Shown here piece by piece: positions 14,101 to 24,795 of a DNA stretch of 64,000 nucleotides (the first letter of the stretch is position 1; each line of letters begins with the position of its first letter). A model generated the notes under the pieces. The model saw only the letters and a program-made list of their open reading frames with translations, searched no databases and had not been told where the DNA came from. The stretch spans positions 288,886 to 352,885 of the forward strand of contig NW_002060955.1 of NCBI RefSeq assembly GCF_000150275.1, read 5' to 3'. The translations under genes and the position numbers were made by a program. The stretch comes from Trichoplax adhaerens (Eukaryota > Placozoa > Uniplacotomia > Trichoplacea > Trichoplacidae).

Positions 14101-15370
14101 GGAATGAAATGTTAATTATTAGCCCCATTATCCAGATTTTTTTCGTCATTTTAATGTAATTCAACTAGCTTTCTGTTGTAGAGTCTAGAAAGTGAATCGT
14201 CATAGATCGTAGATTAAACGATGAGTGATTAATAAATAACCGACAACATACTGGTAGTATTCTCCTAGTAAATCTACTAATAGCTTGCAATTGATTGTGA
14301 CAGATTTTATATTGATATTCGGATTTGCTAGGACTGAACTCGGCTTCAAGGCAATGCCTATGTAGTCTATTTGATTCTGCATTATGTAAAGCTTTTACAT
14401 ATAAACAACATCAAATTATAAAAGATTTACTTTTAATTTAATTTATAGCTACAAGAAATGGCTTGAACTGTGTTATACCCCTATAGATTAGTATAAATGA
14501 GAGAGTTAACGTTCACGTCATAATAGAATAATGTCGATAAATTTTGATGCAATTTGGCTACAACAACGCCACTACATTTTCAATTACGGAAACTTTCAAG
14601 GAATATTGGATAGGCTAGTTTTCTTCTTAACATCATAGTAGAACATTAATAAAGCGTACCTTGATATAAAAAATTGTATTAGAAGTGATGTGTTGCTTTC
14701 CCCTAATATTATTGGAAAAGCATTAATCTCTCATCGAGATTTGGAATTAAATTGAATAACATATCGGTGATTCTGTAACTATTGATACTTTCATCCGCAT
14801 TTACTTATAACATTAATCTCCGTCAACATACAGTATGATACTAAGTAAAGCTTATAAGAAAAAATTGGGCTATGATAGGATCCTTTCAGTATAAAAAGTT
14901 CTTTCTAAAACTATCCCACGTATTTAATTACAAGACAGCTTTCTTCTATCTAACGTGTAATTCTTGAAATATTATTGTCAAAAGGAGTACTATGATAAAG
15001 TTATGTTAAAGATTTGCAAGTACGCAAATAAAGTGGATTAGCAGTTTCGATCGAGCTAGTAGATTTGTGCCAATCGATAACCATTACATTTTATGTCTTA
15101 ATCGACTATGTGATAGACTGTAAGTAAATTGGTCCTTATTTAACTTTAAAGAACAATCAGTTAGAGAATAAAACGTGGATAGAACTAAGCTATATTGCAA
15201 AATGTTGTTACAATGGTGTAAATGGACAATTCTGAATTGACCAAGTTGTACGATATGGTAGCTAATAACAGATATAGATGATTCAATTAGATAGTCTTAA
15301 TTGCATAAAATTAATGTATAATACGTGTATGATATCAATTTTCTTAGTTTTCCAATTTTACAAAACTTAC
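11145..15370. other. Gene-poor region upstream of CNBD2-like gene
   Basis: Holds the degenerate ~200-bp array (12100-13700) and otherwise AT-rich sequence. On the minus strand, 14168-14387 is open in two overlapping frames after an acceptor-like site, and a short acceptor/donor pair lies at about 14671-14720. These might be downstream exons of the gene whose first exon is at 15371-15481, but I could not join them in phase. Confidence 0.4.
12100..13700. repeat. Degenerate ~200-bp tandem array (satellite-like)
   Basis: A word 'ACTACC' or a one-base variant recurs at 12159, 12365, 12578, 12752, 12956, then 13222, 13424 and 13638. Most spacings are about 202-214 bp, with one short unit of about 174 bp and one irregular step. 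A second anchor, 'CTGGAGAGATCT' and variants followed by CTTG-like sequence, recurs at 13119, 13322 and 13524 (203 and 202 bp apart). 'ATCTGACTA' recurs at 13029 and 13203. The two sets suggest about eight diverged copies of one family. No reading frame runs through the array. Confidence 0.65.
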
Positions 15371-15481
15371 GCTAAAGCTTCTCAACACCGAGCGCGTACG
15401 TAAACGCGTTTTTGTTCGCAGAGAAGTTCGTAACGCGGAAATTGGCTGTTCGCTAGCTGTCGAATTAAGTCGCTGAGCCAT
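15371..15481 (-). CDS. Orphan first coding exon, unknown protein (partial gene)
   Basis: An ATG at 15481 opens a 37-codon frame that ends at a good donor (AGC|GTAAGTTTT), so it looks like a first coding exon. The peptide is basic and Arg/Ser/Thr-rich, including 'RTSLRTKTRLRTRSVLRSFS'. The stretch around it is unusually rich in CG dinucleotides for this window, as often seen at promoters. Downstream exons would lie to the left, but I could not identify them. It does not splice in an obvious way to the CNBD2-like start at 11144, because no acceptor lies just before that ATG. It could be an alternative first exon or a separate gene. No family recognised. Confidence 0.35.
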
Positions 15482-16733
15482 TATAATAGCTTTAACTTCC
15501 ACTTTACAGACTAAATCTATTCGCTCAGTGGACTATAATAATAAACCTTGGAATATATCTGTTATTTTCTATGTCAGGAAGATGAAACTTGACAACGTTA
15601 TAACGTGGCTGATCCCTGTTAATTATTGAAATAAAAGTACCGTATTCCTTGATTCTTCTCCATATTAAATACTTGGTAGACAATACTGGTCGCTTATGAA
15701 AAGTAGAGGAAAATCAATTGATTGAAAATATAGAAACAGCATTCAATGTAAATTAAAAGATGGATGTCATTGATGACTACTGAAGAGAATTTATCCTATA
15801 TTATCATGACATTAAGTTGTAAAATGATGAAAATCAAGGCGTCTCGATGACATCGAATATATCATTGTTGCTATAGAGTCATTTATTTGTTTGTATTGCT
15901 AGGACAGTCGTTTACTAGATAGCTATTGTTTCCTGTTATGTTTTTCAATAGATAACTTATGGTATCTATTCATGGTGAACAATGCTATCTTTAGATACGT
16001 TATTGTACATTCTTGAAAATGATTCGCTAATCAATCGCTTTACTTTTCAATAGGATGTAATAACAACTAGCCAACCTTCATAACTCACAAAGGTGTTCAA
16101 CATGCTTAAATCAGATTGATTATAACCGATGGCAGTAGAAATAGTAAATGGTTAATCCTTCTTTAAAATAATGAGTTATTTTGACATGCAGATATAAGTT
16201 CGAAACCAGTAGGCGATAAAAATAATCTAAGCAATGTTACTATGGAGAAGATTAGACTGCAATTGTCATTGTACATATTGGATGGGACATTTGCAGGTAT
16301 AATCGATATCAATATTATAAGATTTCATGAATGCTCAAGAACAATGATTTCAATGATGCAGTATGTTGTAATTATATTTTAATTTACTCCATTATTTGCC
16401 TAAGATGGCTATTTTGTTGATATTAACAGATGTAATATTACGTCAGCAGCTGCATGGATGAAATTTGCAGCAGCGGTTATACTTTCTGTACATCTTTATT
16501 ACTTTGTTTCATTTTATAAATTGAATGGATAGTCACTTCGTCTCCTTATGACAGTTTTCGTTATGGGAGTATTGTAAGCTAGCAGTACTTGAATGTATGT
16601 TATTATGCTACTGTTGTAGAGATTAAGCGCACCGTTAATTACAGTAATATGAACACCTGTCGAAAGCGGTAAAAGAAACTCCAATACCTCTACTAGTCGG
16701 GCAGAAGTGTCTACGATTGATCCAAATATATCC

Positions 16734-16957
16734 CAGCCTTGTAGTGTACTGTCAGCATTAAGTTGGAAAATAAAGCATGCTGGCTGACTGGAATAGGTAT
16801 TTGCTCGATTCAAATCTATTATTATCTAATAATAATAATAAATAATAATTTATTTATGTGTCGCAGCCTTCAAGTGTACTGTCAGCATTAAGTTGGAAAA
16901 TAAAGCATGCTGGCAGACTGGAATAGGTATTTGCTCGATTCAAGTCTATTATTATCT
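16734..16957. repeat. 94-bp direct duplication around an AT-rich trinucleotide tract
   Basis: Segment 16734-16827 recurs at 16864-16957 with only a few mismatches, an offset of 130 bp. Between the copies lies a TAA/TTA-rich microsatellite. The near-identity suggests a recent event. The first copy contains the 5' end of the 99-aa minus-strand ORF at 16514-16813. Confidence 0.85.
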
Positions 16958-17689
16958 CCATTAGCGAAATGAAATTTCAAAATTAGCCTCGTCCGAACCA
17001 TTGCTTCAGCTTGATACCCTTATAACATCCCAAGCCAACTTGCAGATTCAAAATAAAATTGAATCATGAAAAATAAAATGAATTTAGAATTTTATAGATT
17101 CATGATCAGAGATAATAAGCAAGTTCTATAGTCTGCATAAGCTGAGGGAACTTGCCCATTTATTTGATCTATTTCAAATATATCAATTTATAGATTACGT
17201 AGTTACTAATAAGACAACACCACGCTGTATACTATAGTTCGAAGTGTTTGGACTGATTCTGCGTACTGTTGTGCAGTGAGTACAGGATGTCTGCATCCGT
17301 CTGTCTGTATATACACACACTTACGTGTACCACACTGACGACACCGTGCATTGTGCAAGAACTCGATCACTCTTGGACGGACAGACATGATGTCATTCAA
17401 ATCTTGGTCCAAACACTGCAATATGATCGATTTTGACTGAATTAACTGATTTTTTTCTAAGTTAAATAGTCTAACATTGAACCTTATTATCTGTTACGAA
17501 ATTTTTTCTTGGAAACAGTTCTATAAGATCGTCCATCTTTTAAAATTAGACCAAGTAGCCATTTTTCGATATTTTACGTTCTTCTTTGGCAAAAATAGGT
17601 CCGTCCATCCGCCAGCATGCTATGGTTGGGTAACAGTATAGTACAAGCGAGATCTTGATGGGCTGGTCCTGTCCGGACCGTCGTCTGAA

Positions 17690-17732
17690 GCCTCGTACTG
17701 TACTTCAAGTGTACTGTACTGTACTGTACGCC
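17690..17732. repeat. GTAC palindromic repeat cluster upstream of NDUFA2
   Basis: Contains 'TCGTACTGTACTTC' and 'GTGTACTGTACTGTACTGTACG'-type runs about 170-210 bp 5' of the NDUFA2 ATG. Same family as the larger clusters at 23.3-24.4, 36.4-36.9 and 52.6-53.9 kb. Confidence 0.7.
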
Positions 17733-17903
17733 ACGAGACGTAACGATACCAGTAGCGTTCTCGGAATGAAGAAATAGCTGTCTGGTGCGGCTCTTTCCAT
17801 CCATAGTGATGTATGCTTTTGTTCCATTTGGCCCAGTTCAATATAGGCTAAACAGCAGCCCATAGTCCCCCCCCACTCTATTCCATCTGCTAGAGCAATC
17901 AAA

Positions 17904-19703
17904 ATGTCGTGGCGGCCAGCTTTGTCGCAAACGGTCAGAGAATTGCGAATCCATCTTTGCCAAAAGTCTTCAAGTAGTCAAGGAGCACGGTGAGTAATTC
18001 CACTATCAAATGATTGTTTGGTTGATATCTCTATGCATCGATTAAGGGATAGCCGGACGCGATCGGTGATGCAGTAATACGAATAGAAGGAGTTTTAAAT
18101 CGAGAACGTTTTAGGCCTTGGAAACCATTTGAGATTCCGTCTTGAACGAGAAGGATATTGCGAAATGATGCTTCATAGGAGTCTAATTGTGGATTCTGCT
18201 GCGGCAATTTGCAGTAATTAGAGACGACTACATTATAGGATGCAGCAATTGGAAATACAAATGATTCTCACTATGAAAATATGTTCGGATAAGAGTAGCT
18301 TCAACAGCGCCGTTTGGCTAGTAAACGTTAGATTAGCTGAATGTTGTACTCGTGTACTTGGAAACTCCTAGCGCAAACAACATCTTGAGTGTGCAAGAGA
18401 TTACTCTGGGTAGCCGAGAGTGAACTACCGTAGGCATATTATAGTGCAGTTATGATTGCTTAGTATAATTATTAGAGAAAATTCTGCTGGTTTTGCTGAA
18501 CGTTAAACCAGTAAAAATGAACTCGATGAATCGATGTTATTCTCTCTTCGAGGAAGCAACTGTATACGTATTGATAGCCATTTTCCTACCCATACTGTAT
18601 TCGGATGATTGATTTTTCGTCTTGATGAAACATGCAGATCCACTCGGGGCGATAAGTTACTTCCTGATTCACTATCACCAATGCTAAAGTTTCAATATGC
18701 ATTTTCTTGAATAGGAGTACATGCGACAGAATAATCGATTATAAAGTCCATTTGATCAGGCACTCAATAAATAGCTTGGATTCAATTCAGATTATTCTAC
18801 GCTTGATTCATACTTGTTGTTCATACAAGTGATACTGTATTGACTGCCAATTCGATCACCATGGAACTAAGCCGAACTGTAATTAGTGATATAACAAGAT
18901 TACAACGCATTTACTATCTCTTTCTTGAGTTGAAGCTCAGCGTAACTAGACAAGCACTTTTAAAATTGATACAATCAATGTTCTACTCTTGAACTATCGT
19001 CAAAACAATCCAAGCGATTTGTGACAACGCAGGCATATCAATTAAATTCTAAATAAGACTAGAAAGTTTTCGTTTTAGTTCTTATGTAGTCCATTATAGT
19101 TCTCGTTTAATTTTGAAATATTCTTCATGTAATAGGCAATTCATCGAGAAGAATTATGTTCAATTGAAGAAGGATAATCCAAAATTGCCTATACTTATTC
19201 GAGAATGCAGCGGTGTTGAAGCAAAGATGTATGCTCGTTTTGGTAAGCCAAATTTGTATTTGGTAGCAACATTTCATATTGACTTGAATCTTAAATACTG
19301 CAAGCATAATAAATAGCAGTAAATCTTTTAGAAATGTATACTGTTCGATCATATGATGGTTATCCAAAGAACATGAGATATGGATACTTGATAGATATAA
19401 ATTTAATTGGTTATTAAATTAGTTTATGGCTTTTCTATAGAATGGTATCGACACTAGATGATGTAAACGTTGCCTTAAAACTTAAAAACATCTTTGTTTT
19501 ACAATAGTATTTGAAGCTGCACTAGCGTAAAATGTTGGAATTGATCACATCTAATATTAATCAGGCTATAACAGGATCTTTTGCTAATCGTACTACTATT
19601 ATTCTTGATAGCATACGGGAAAGAGGAAGTCTATACCATTGCTAACAAGAGCGAAAGTCAAATTCAAGATGTAATAAAGACATTAGCTCAAAATGCTGCT
19701 TAA
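17904..19703 (+). CDS. NDUFA2: NADH dehydrogenase (ubiquinone) 1 alpha subcomplex subunit 2
   Basis: Accessory subunit of mitochondrial complex I, with a thioredoxin-like fold on the matrix arm. Three exons, 17904-17989, 19136-19242 and 19612-19703, splice in phases 2 and 1 to give about 94 aa, close to the ~99 aa of mammalian NDUFA2. Seen: '[20 protein letters not shown]' at the N-terminus, '[20 protein letters not shown]' in the middle and '[20 protein letters not shown]' at the end. These match the family's LREIRIHLCQ and LPILIREC signatures. Here the first family Cys (HLC) and the IREC Cys are both kept. Intron 1 is about 1.15 kb with no other gene seen in it. It lies about 7 kb from an NRF1 gene, a known regulator of respiratory-chain genes in other animals. 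Confidence 0.95.
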
Positions 19704-21071
19704 ACCAGAAAAAGTTATTTCTATCTTTTTTTAACTTGTTATAAGCTCACTATTAATACACACTCTCAACTGTACAGTACGATACTCTAATGTCTTTACT
19801 ATTTTATAGCGGTGCAAATAAAGTAACAAATGTTTAAACAGTGAACGTTATCAAAATCAAAAGCTAATTTAATAAGTGAAATAAGTTTTTGATCGCTGCC
19901 ACTGATAGCTCTAACTCTTGAAGTCTAGATGAGCTGTACCACATATAATGAATGATGCAGTATACAGTAGCTATATATTCTGTGAGATTCAGAAGCTAAG
20001 GCTATAAAACTGGCTTGTAAGCTGTTGCTTTTATTGTCGTTTTATCTATTCGACATGCGATACTTGTATCTACTTCTAAAAACTGAATAAAATATTTCTT
20101 ACAATTTTGTGTCTCTTAGCATAACCTGAACTTATGCTAGCTAAGTTAGATCGTGCACTTGATAGGAATAAGGGCGTTCTAGCTGCAGAAAGAGCTATCA
20201 AGTAAATTGTAAGATTTTGTAACAATCGACTGTTGATTCGATATATCCATTTCCTACAGTGGTACAGTAATACGAGTTAGAGGCTAAATAGTTCAGTACA
20301 GTATATCTTCGACATAATGAATCAGTGATTAATAACTACTGTAATTAATTCCGACACTTTTTCATAAAACATCATTCACCCTCCTTCAACATGCAGTGCT
20401 GTATATCTTAACGAGAGTTTTTTTGATAATTTTTTCTTTCTCATAATCTAGCATAATTATGACGACAGTTCATACAGTATTGCATTTCTTACAAACGACT
20501 GTTGATTTGATATATCCATTTCCCACAGTGGTACAGTAATACGAGTTAGAGGCTAAATAGTTCAGTACAGTATATCTTCGACATAACGAATCATTTGATT
20601 AATAATTACTGTAATTAATTCCGACACTTTTTCATAAAACATCATTCACCCTCCTTCAACAAGCAGTACTGTATATCTTACGAGAGTTTTTTCATAATTT
20701 GTCATAATTATGACAACAGTTCGTACAGTATTGCATTTCTTACCAACCTAAAACCGTCTTAATTGCGTCAAACACATCGTAACGTACAATATTATCTCTA
20801 ACGTTCTAATAAAATCACCACCACCCGTGCACCTACATTCTGAATATTTTATCATTTACAATCCGTCAAAAATATTACTTTCAATACTGTCACCCTCACT
20901 TATGCTACGGAGTGGAATAATGCTCTTCTACCATGATTTAAGTAATGTCCAAGAGACCGCACATGTTAGATTGGAGTACACATCAAAGATTACCTTATAA
21001 ATTGAATAATGTACCATTGACATTTTATTTGTTAACTAAGAAACTGTACATGGTAAAAGTTGAATTAAGAT
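19704..21071. other. Tail-to-tail intergenic region (NDUFA2 / RPS3A)
   Basis: No gene seen except for the 3' flank of each neighbour. It holds a 269-bp tandem duplication, annotated separately. A plus-strand ORF at 20945-21205 overlaps the last RPS3A exon antisense and is a shadow. Confidence 0.5.
20224..20743. repeat. Two-copy tandem duplication, period 269 bp
   Basis: Copy 1 starts at about 20227 ('CGACTGTTGATT') and copy 2 at 20496; copy 2 ends near 20743 with 'GCATTTCTTAC'. The copies are about 90-95% alike by eye, with small indels in A/T runs. Each unit contains 'GTACAGTAATACGAG' and 'TCAGTACAGTATATC', so it carries weak members of the GTAC element family. Confidence 0.9.
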
Positions 21072-23243
21072 TTAAACACTTTCTTGCACTGGGGGTTCGT
21101 ATCCATCGCGACGAACGGCAGAACCTGCATCACCACTGGAAGCAACGCCTTCACCATGTAATTCAAGCAATTTTGCAGCTGCAAAAGATACAGGCATTAT
21201 TATAAACATATATCTGATTTTGTTTAACCAAGTAGAGCCAAAATCAATCAAAACTTACTGTCAAGCTTTGGCTTTTTTAAAACCTTGACTTTTCGAATGT
21301 AAACATCGTGTAATGGATAAATTGATTGACAAGACTTTTCAATGTCTTTGCCGATACTATCTGGGATTCTATAGGCAGATGCAATAAAATTAATATACTT
21401 TACGTTAGCATGTATGTTGTAGATTGTTCGCTGTAAGCGGTTGAAACTATAAATGCAATAATTATAACAGTCTTGTATAACCCGCTCAAATCGTGATTCA
21501 ATACAATTTCGAATAAAACTTACAATCTGTTGACTACTTCTTTCAGATCAATTGCTGAAACTTCTCGTGTAATGATATCAGTCATTTTTTTCCTGATAGA
21601 ACGACACTGAGAAGTTTTGGCGTAGGCTGTTTTCTTTATTTGGTTGGGCCTCTTTTTAGTAAAACCAATAGCAAAGAATCTGAGCAAATATCCATCAGTG
21701 GTCTTAGCATCAATATGGGCTTCAATTAATGTCTGTTGGGAAGTGGTCAAAGATGAGCAACATTAAAATTGCTGTTTGGTAACTTTTTCACATCAATACG
21801 GATGCAAGACTAACACATGATATTCATTGACTAAAACGAAATAGTCAAGCACAAGAACAATCCCAGCTGCATGAAATCTTATTCTATCCTTAATGCTGTA
21901 TTCCATTTTTCAACAATAACTACACTACTATCATTTGAATCTAGTCATGGTTTCGAAGATAGTCAACATTACCTGCCATTTTTTAACAAGGGACTTCAAT
22001 TTATCAGATGTCATACTCATGCCGTGGAAATTTGTTAAAACGCTCTTTCCCAATACTTCTTCAGCAATTAAGCGAAATTTCCTAAAGGCAATCTCTCCAT
22101 TCTGCAAATCAGCCAAAGAAACCTCGAATACGCGGCCCTTCAAACCGTCCGAAGCGATTTCTGTAAACGAAGCAAGATAGCGTAATTACATATGGCTGTT
22201 TTATGATCCTTATTCTACCGAGAGAAAAAATACTTTGCTGCAATTCGAGTCTTTATTGTAGAGTAAACCTGACTTGATGTTATATAAGGTCTAGAATACG
22301 TACTTGTTCCGCTGGTGCGATTGACGAGAGTTTTACCGATGTTACGAACAGCAAATTGCGAAGGTGCTTTAACATCATACCAGTCCTTTTTAGTGAAGGG
22401 GTCAATTCTGTATTTGAAATAGAGTCGAAACAAGTCTTAGTTCATCCGTGATGGATCACTTTGTACAAAATTACTTTTTACTTGCGTCAATACAGCAGTT
22501 AAGAAACCAAGAGAAGAATTTTGAATATAATACATATTTTTTAGGTGGGAATGAATTTGGATTTCCACCTCTCACATCAAAAAAGGCCTAGCAATCTACG
22601 AGGACAGTACAGTTCGTGTATAAAAGCATGAAATGTTAACATCGAATGATTACTATCTCGTGTACGTAGCCTGAAAGGGTTGATACCTACTGTAGATTGT
22701 ATTTCTCTACGCAAAAACTAATCAGACCCATTGATGGATCCTATCGTATGTAAACTATCCCAATGTAAAGTTGACGGTGAGCAGCTGTAATCCATCGATT
22801 CAATCCAGGTTTACTGTATTGTACAGCACACTTCAATTCTTCTCATGACTACTGTACTACAGGGTGTGAAATCGGTAAAAGTCGGGAATAAGCATACATT
22901 TCCTTCCACTAAAGTATAGTAAGGCCCATTAGCATAGCGTTGAATACTTTATCAAGGCCTATACTATTTGAAAAGCAAGATAGCGTTGATCTATGTAGCC
23001 CCTAGCCAGCCATAATGATGGTCAAGTTGTACCAAGTCGCAACGTGAACTGTATTTGTTAAAAGCGTGGTGGGTGAAATGGATCATCCAGAAATCACGGT
23101 CATCGTCGCATGAATAGCTAAAATAACAGTTTTACCATGGAGATAACTAGCATCTTTATGAAATAAAACAGAATTGGATCTTACATCTTCTTCTTTTGCC
23201 CCTTTTTTCCTTTAGTGAGTCTCTTATTTTTACCGACCGCCAT
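21072..23243 (-). CDS. RPS3A: 40S ribosomal protein S3a (eS1)
   Basis: Structural protein of the small ribosomal subunit. Six exons (23185-23243, 22304-22407, 21973-22160, 21524-21732, 21259-21368, 21072-21178) join in consistent phase to about 258 aa, close to the usual ~264. Seen: '[15 protein letters not shown]' at the start, '[14 protein letters not shown]', '[14 protein letters not shown]', '[20 protein letters not shown]', '[20 protein letters not shown]', '[20 protein letters not shown]', '[20 protein letters not shown]' and the conserved C-terminal '[13 protein letters not shown]'. A pyrimidine-rich tract upstream of the ATG may be a 5'TOP start. It is head to head with NRF1 across about 1.5 kb of GTAC repeats. 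I looked for intronic C/D-box snoRNAs, as in vertebrates, and found none convincing. Confidence 0.97.
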
Positions 23244-23269
23244 GGTTGATCTACGATACGGTTCGACGT

Positions 23270-23290
23270 AGAAGCGAAAAGGAACGATTA
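23270..23290 (-). promoter_or_regulatory. Putative 5'TOP-like start region of RPS3A
   Basis: On the minus strand, about 30-45 bases before the RPS3A ATG, the sequence reads 'CGTTCCTTTTCGCTTC'. This is the kind of C-then-pyrimidine tract at which ribosomal-protein transcripts start in animals. The position fits, but no transcript data are available. Confidence 0.4.
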
Positions 23291-23328
23291 CGCCTGCTAA
23301 GCTAGCATTACCCTCATCACGATCCGTG

Positions 23329-23780
23329 ACGACAGTATCACGTGACGCAGACTTGCAGTACCTGTCCTGCGTAGAACATGTGGTACAGTAGGGTGTACAG
23401 TACAGCGCGTTACAGTATACTGTACAGAGCAGTACTGTACAGTACTGTACACTGTACTGTACAGTACTATCGAGATAAAAGAAAGAGCCTTTCTTCTCTA
23501 CAGTACAGTACATACCGTACTGTACTGTAGAGAAGAAGATGGACTCCATAAGATTGAGGACCGATTCAATTCAAGCAATCAGTAACGACAGTATCACGTG
23601 ATGAGGACTTGCCGTACCGTAGTGTCCTGCGTAGAATATGTGATACGGTAGGGTGTACAGTACGTTACAGTACTGTATACCGTACTGTCGAGATAAAAGA
23701 AAGAGCCTTTCTTCTCTACAGTACTGTAGAGAAGAAGATGGACTCCATAAGATTGAGGACCGATCCAATTCAAGCAAAAG
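23329..23780. repeat. Tandem duplication with a 28-bp perfect palindrome, GTAC family
   Basis: A block with 'GACAGTATCACGTGA', 'GTCCTGCGTAGAA', 'GTAGGGTGTACAGTA', 'CGAGATAAAAGAAAGAGCC' and 'AAGATTGAGGACCGAT' occurs twice, at about 23329-23580 and 23584-23780. The copies differ mainly by expansion of GTACTGTAC runs in the first. In the second copy, 23709-23736 is a perfect 28-bp palindrome whose core is CTACAGTACTGTAG. In the first copy the same palindrome is interrupted by extra GTAC units. The block lies immediately upstream of RPS3A, on the NRF1-facing side. Confidence 0.85.
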
Positions 23781-24654
23781 CTACAGGAAAAATAAAACAA
23801 TATGCAGTAATATGAACGATCATTTCTGAAATAAAACATGCATGAATTGATAAAGCAGCTTCTGGTGGGTCGTTCAAAGTACTATTGCGCACTACAGTAT
23901 GAATCCATTTTTGCTGTGTTGAACTACGCTACAGTGTACAGTACCATCACCATCGCTCCTGCAAGGATGGACTACTGGAAAAGAACGACATTGCGGTACT
24001 GTATCGCATACAGTACTGTACACTAGTGGTGTTGAGCTTGAGATTGGAACCAGAAACAAGCGACTATGTACTTTTCTGCATCTTTGCATGGAAGCAAGTC
24101 AGAATAATTGTCCATTTCTCTGCAATATACAGGTAATGTAGGAGTATGCCCACTTCAGTGTGTTGTGTATTTATATTAGTTTGTGTCACGGAATCCAGGT
24201 TACTACAAATCCTAACATTAAAAAATGATGTTATATGACGCCGTTGTAGAACATTGGAATTGACCAGTCCTCCATGTGACCTGTGGCCAGGCAGTCTACC
24301 ATAGTTTGTACTGTGCTTTACCGTACATGTACTGTGCTGATTGCAGTAAAAACATCAGGCGGTACAGTACAACCACTGTAGAAATTGACGCGGCCATTAA
24401 ATACTGACGCTGAGCAAAATTACAACATTTGAAGTTTTTTGTGCGCAAGGCTGAAGATTAGTGAAGAAGAAATCGCGCATCTTTTTTACTGAGTCTGCTC
24501 GAAAAGTAAGTTGAGAAAGGAATAGACGTAATCCAAGTTGAATGATACAGCCACAACGATTGCTGTTGTGCTCGTGGAAATGTTTCCAACCAAAAGAATT
24601 TCTCTCTCGCTTAACTAATTTTTCCATTTCTTTTTTTTCCTTTTTTCATCCACC
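23781..24654. repeat. Remaining RPS3A-NRF1 head-to-head spacer with GTAC elements
   Basis: Further GTAC elements are at 23935-23945, 24008-24025 and 24308-24372. The rest is unique AT-rich sequence with no exon visible. Together with 23244-23780 it forms the shared upstream region of RPS3A and NRF1. Confidence 0.6.
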
Positions 24655-24795
24655 ATGGCACTACTTTGCAATCATTCCGCTTTTGTGAACAATTTTGGCG
24701 GGCAAATAGTTGTTTGTCTACAGAAATCACCATGTCAGACGATCGATCAGAGCCTTCATCACCTGAATCAGCGTACGACGATGGCCAACTACTGA
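24655..24795 (+). other. Upstream ORF overlapping the NRF1 start
   Basis: An ATG in a strong context (CACCATGG) at 24655 opens a 46-codon frame that ends at TGA 24793-24795. It is in another frame from NRF1, whose ATG is at 24732, so the two overlap. If the mRNA includes this ATG, scanning ribosomes would often initiate here and bypass the NRF1 start. Whether the transcript starts upstream of 24655 is unknown. Confidence 0.45.

Larger units (their letters stand above)
15482..17903. other. Head-to-head intergenic region with two small minus-strand ORFs
   Basis: Lies between the orphan exon (-) and NDUFA2 (+). Minus-strand ORFs at 16514-16813 (99 aa; includes 'GWDIFGSIVDTSARLVEVLE') and 17206-17421 (71 aa; includes 'CRQCGTRKCVYIQTDGCRHP') have no recognised family. 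The first begins inside a duplicated segment. A plus-strand pair of possible exons (about 16240-16298 and 16448-16525) reads as a short hydrophobic peptide but has no other support. The stretch 17574-17902 is open in several minus-strand frames, which looks like composition rather than coding. Confidence 0.35.

Noticed and set aside
17574-17902. Three overlapping minus-strand ORFs upstream of NDUFA2
   Set aside because: They lie in different frames of the same DNA, antisense to the NDUFA2 promoter and without splice or family support.
21733-21972. Possible C/D-box snoRNA in an RPS3A intron
   Set aside because: A TGATG-like C box was seen but no properly placed CTGA D box or terminal stem.
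23181-23549. 122-aa minus-strand ORF upstream of and including RPS3A exon 1
   Set aside because: Only its last 19 codons plus the split codon belong to RPS3A. The rest is GTAC repeat read as Tyr/Cys/Val-rich sequence.
24666-24731. N-terminal extension of NRF1 from 24666
   Set aside because: It would start with TTG. The first in-frame ATG is 24732, in a good context, and the protein then begins with an acidic Ser-rich NRF1-like N-terminus.
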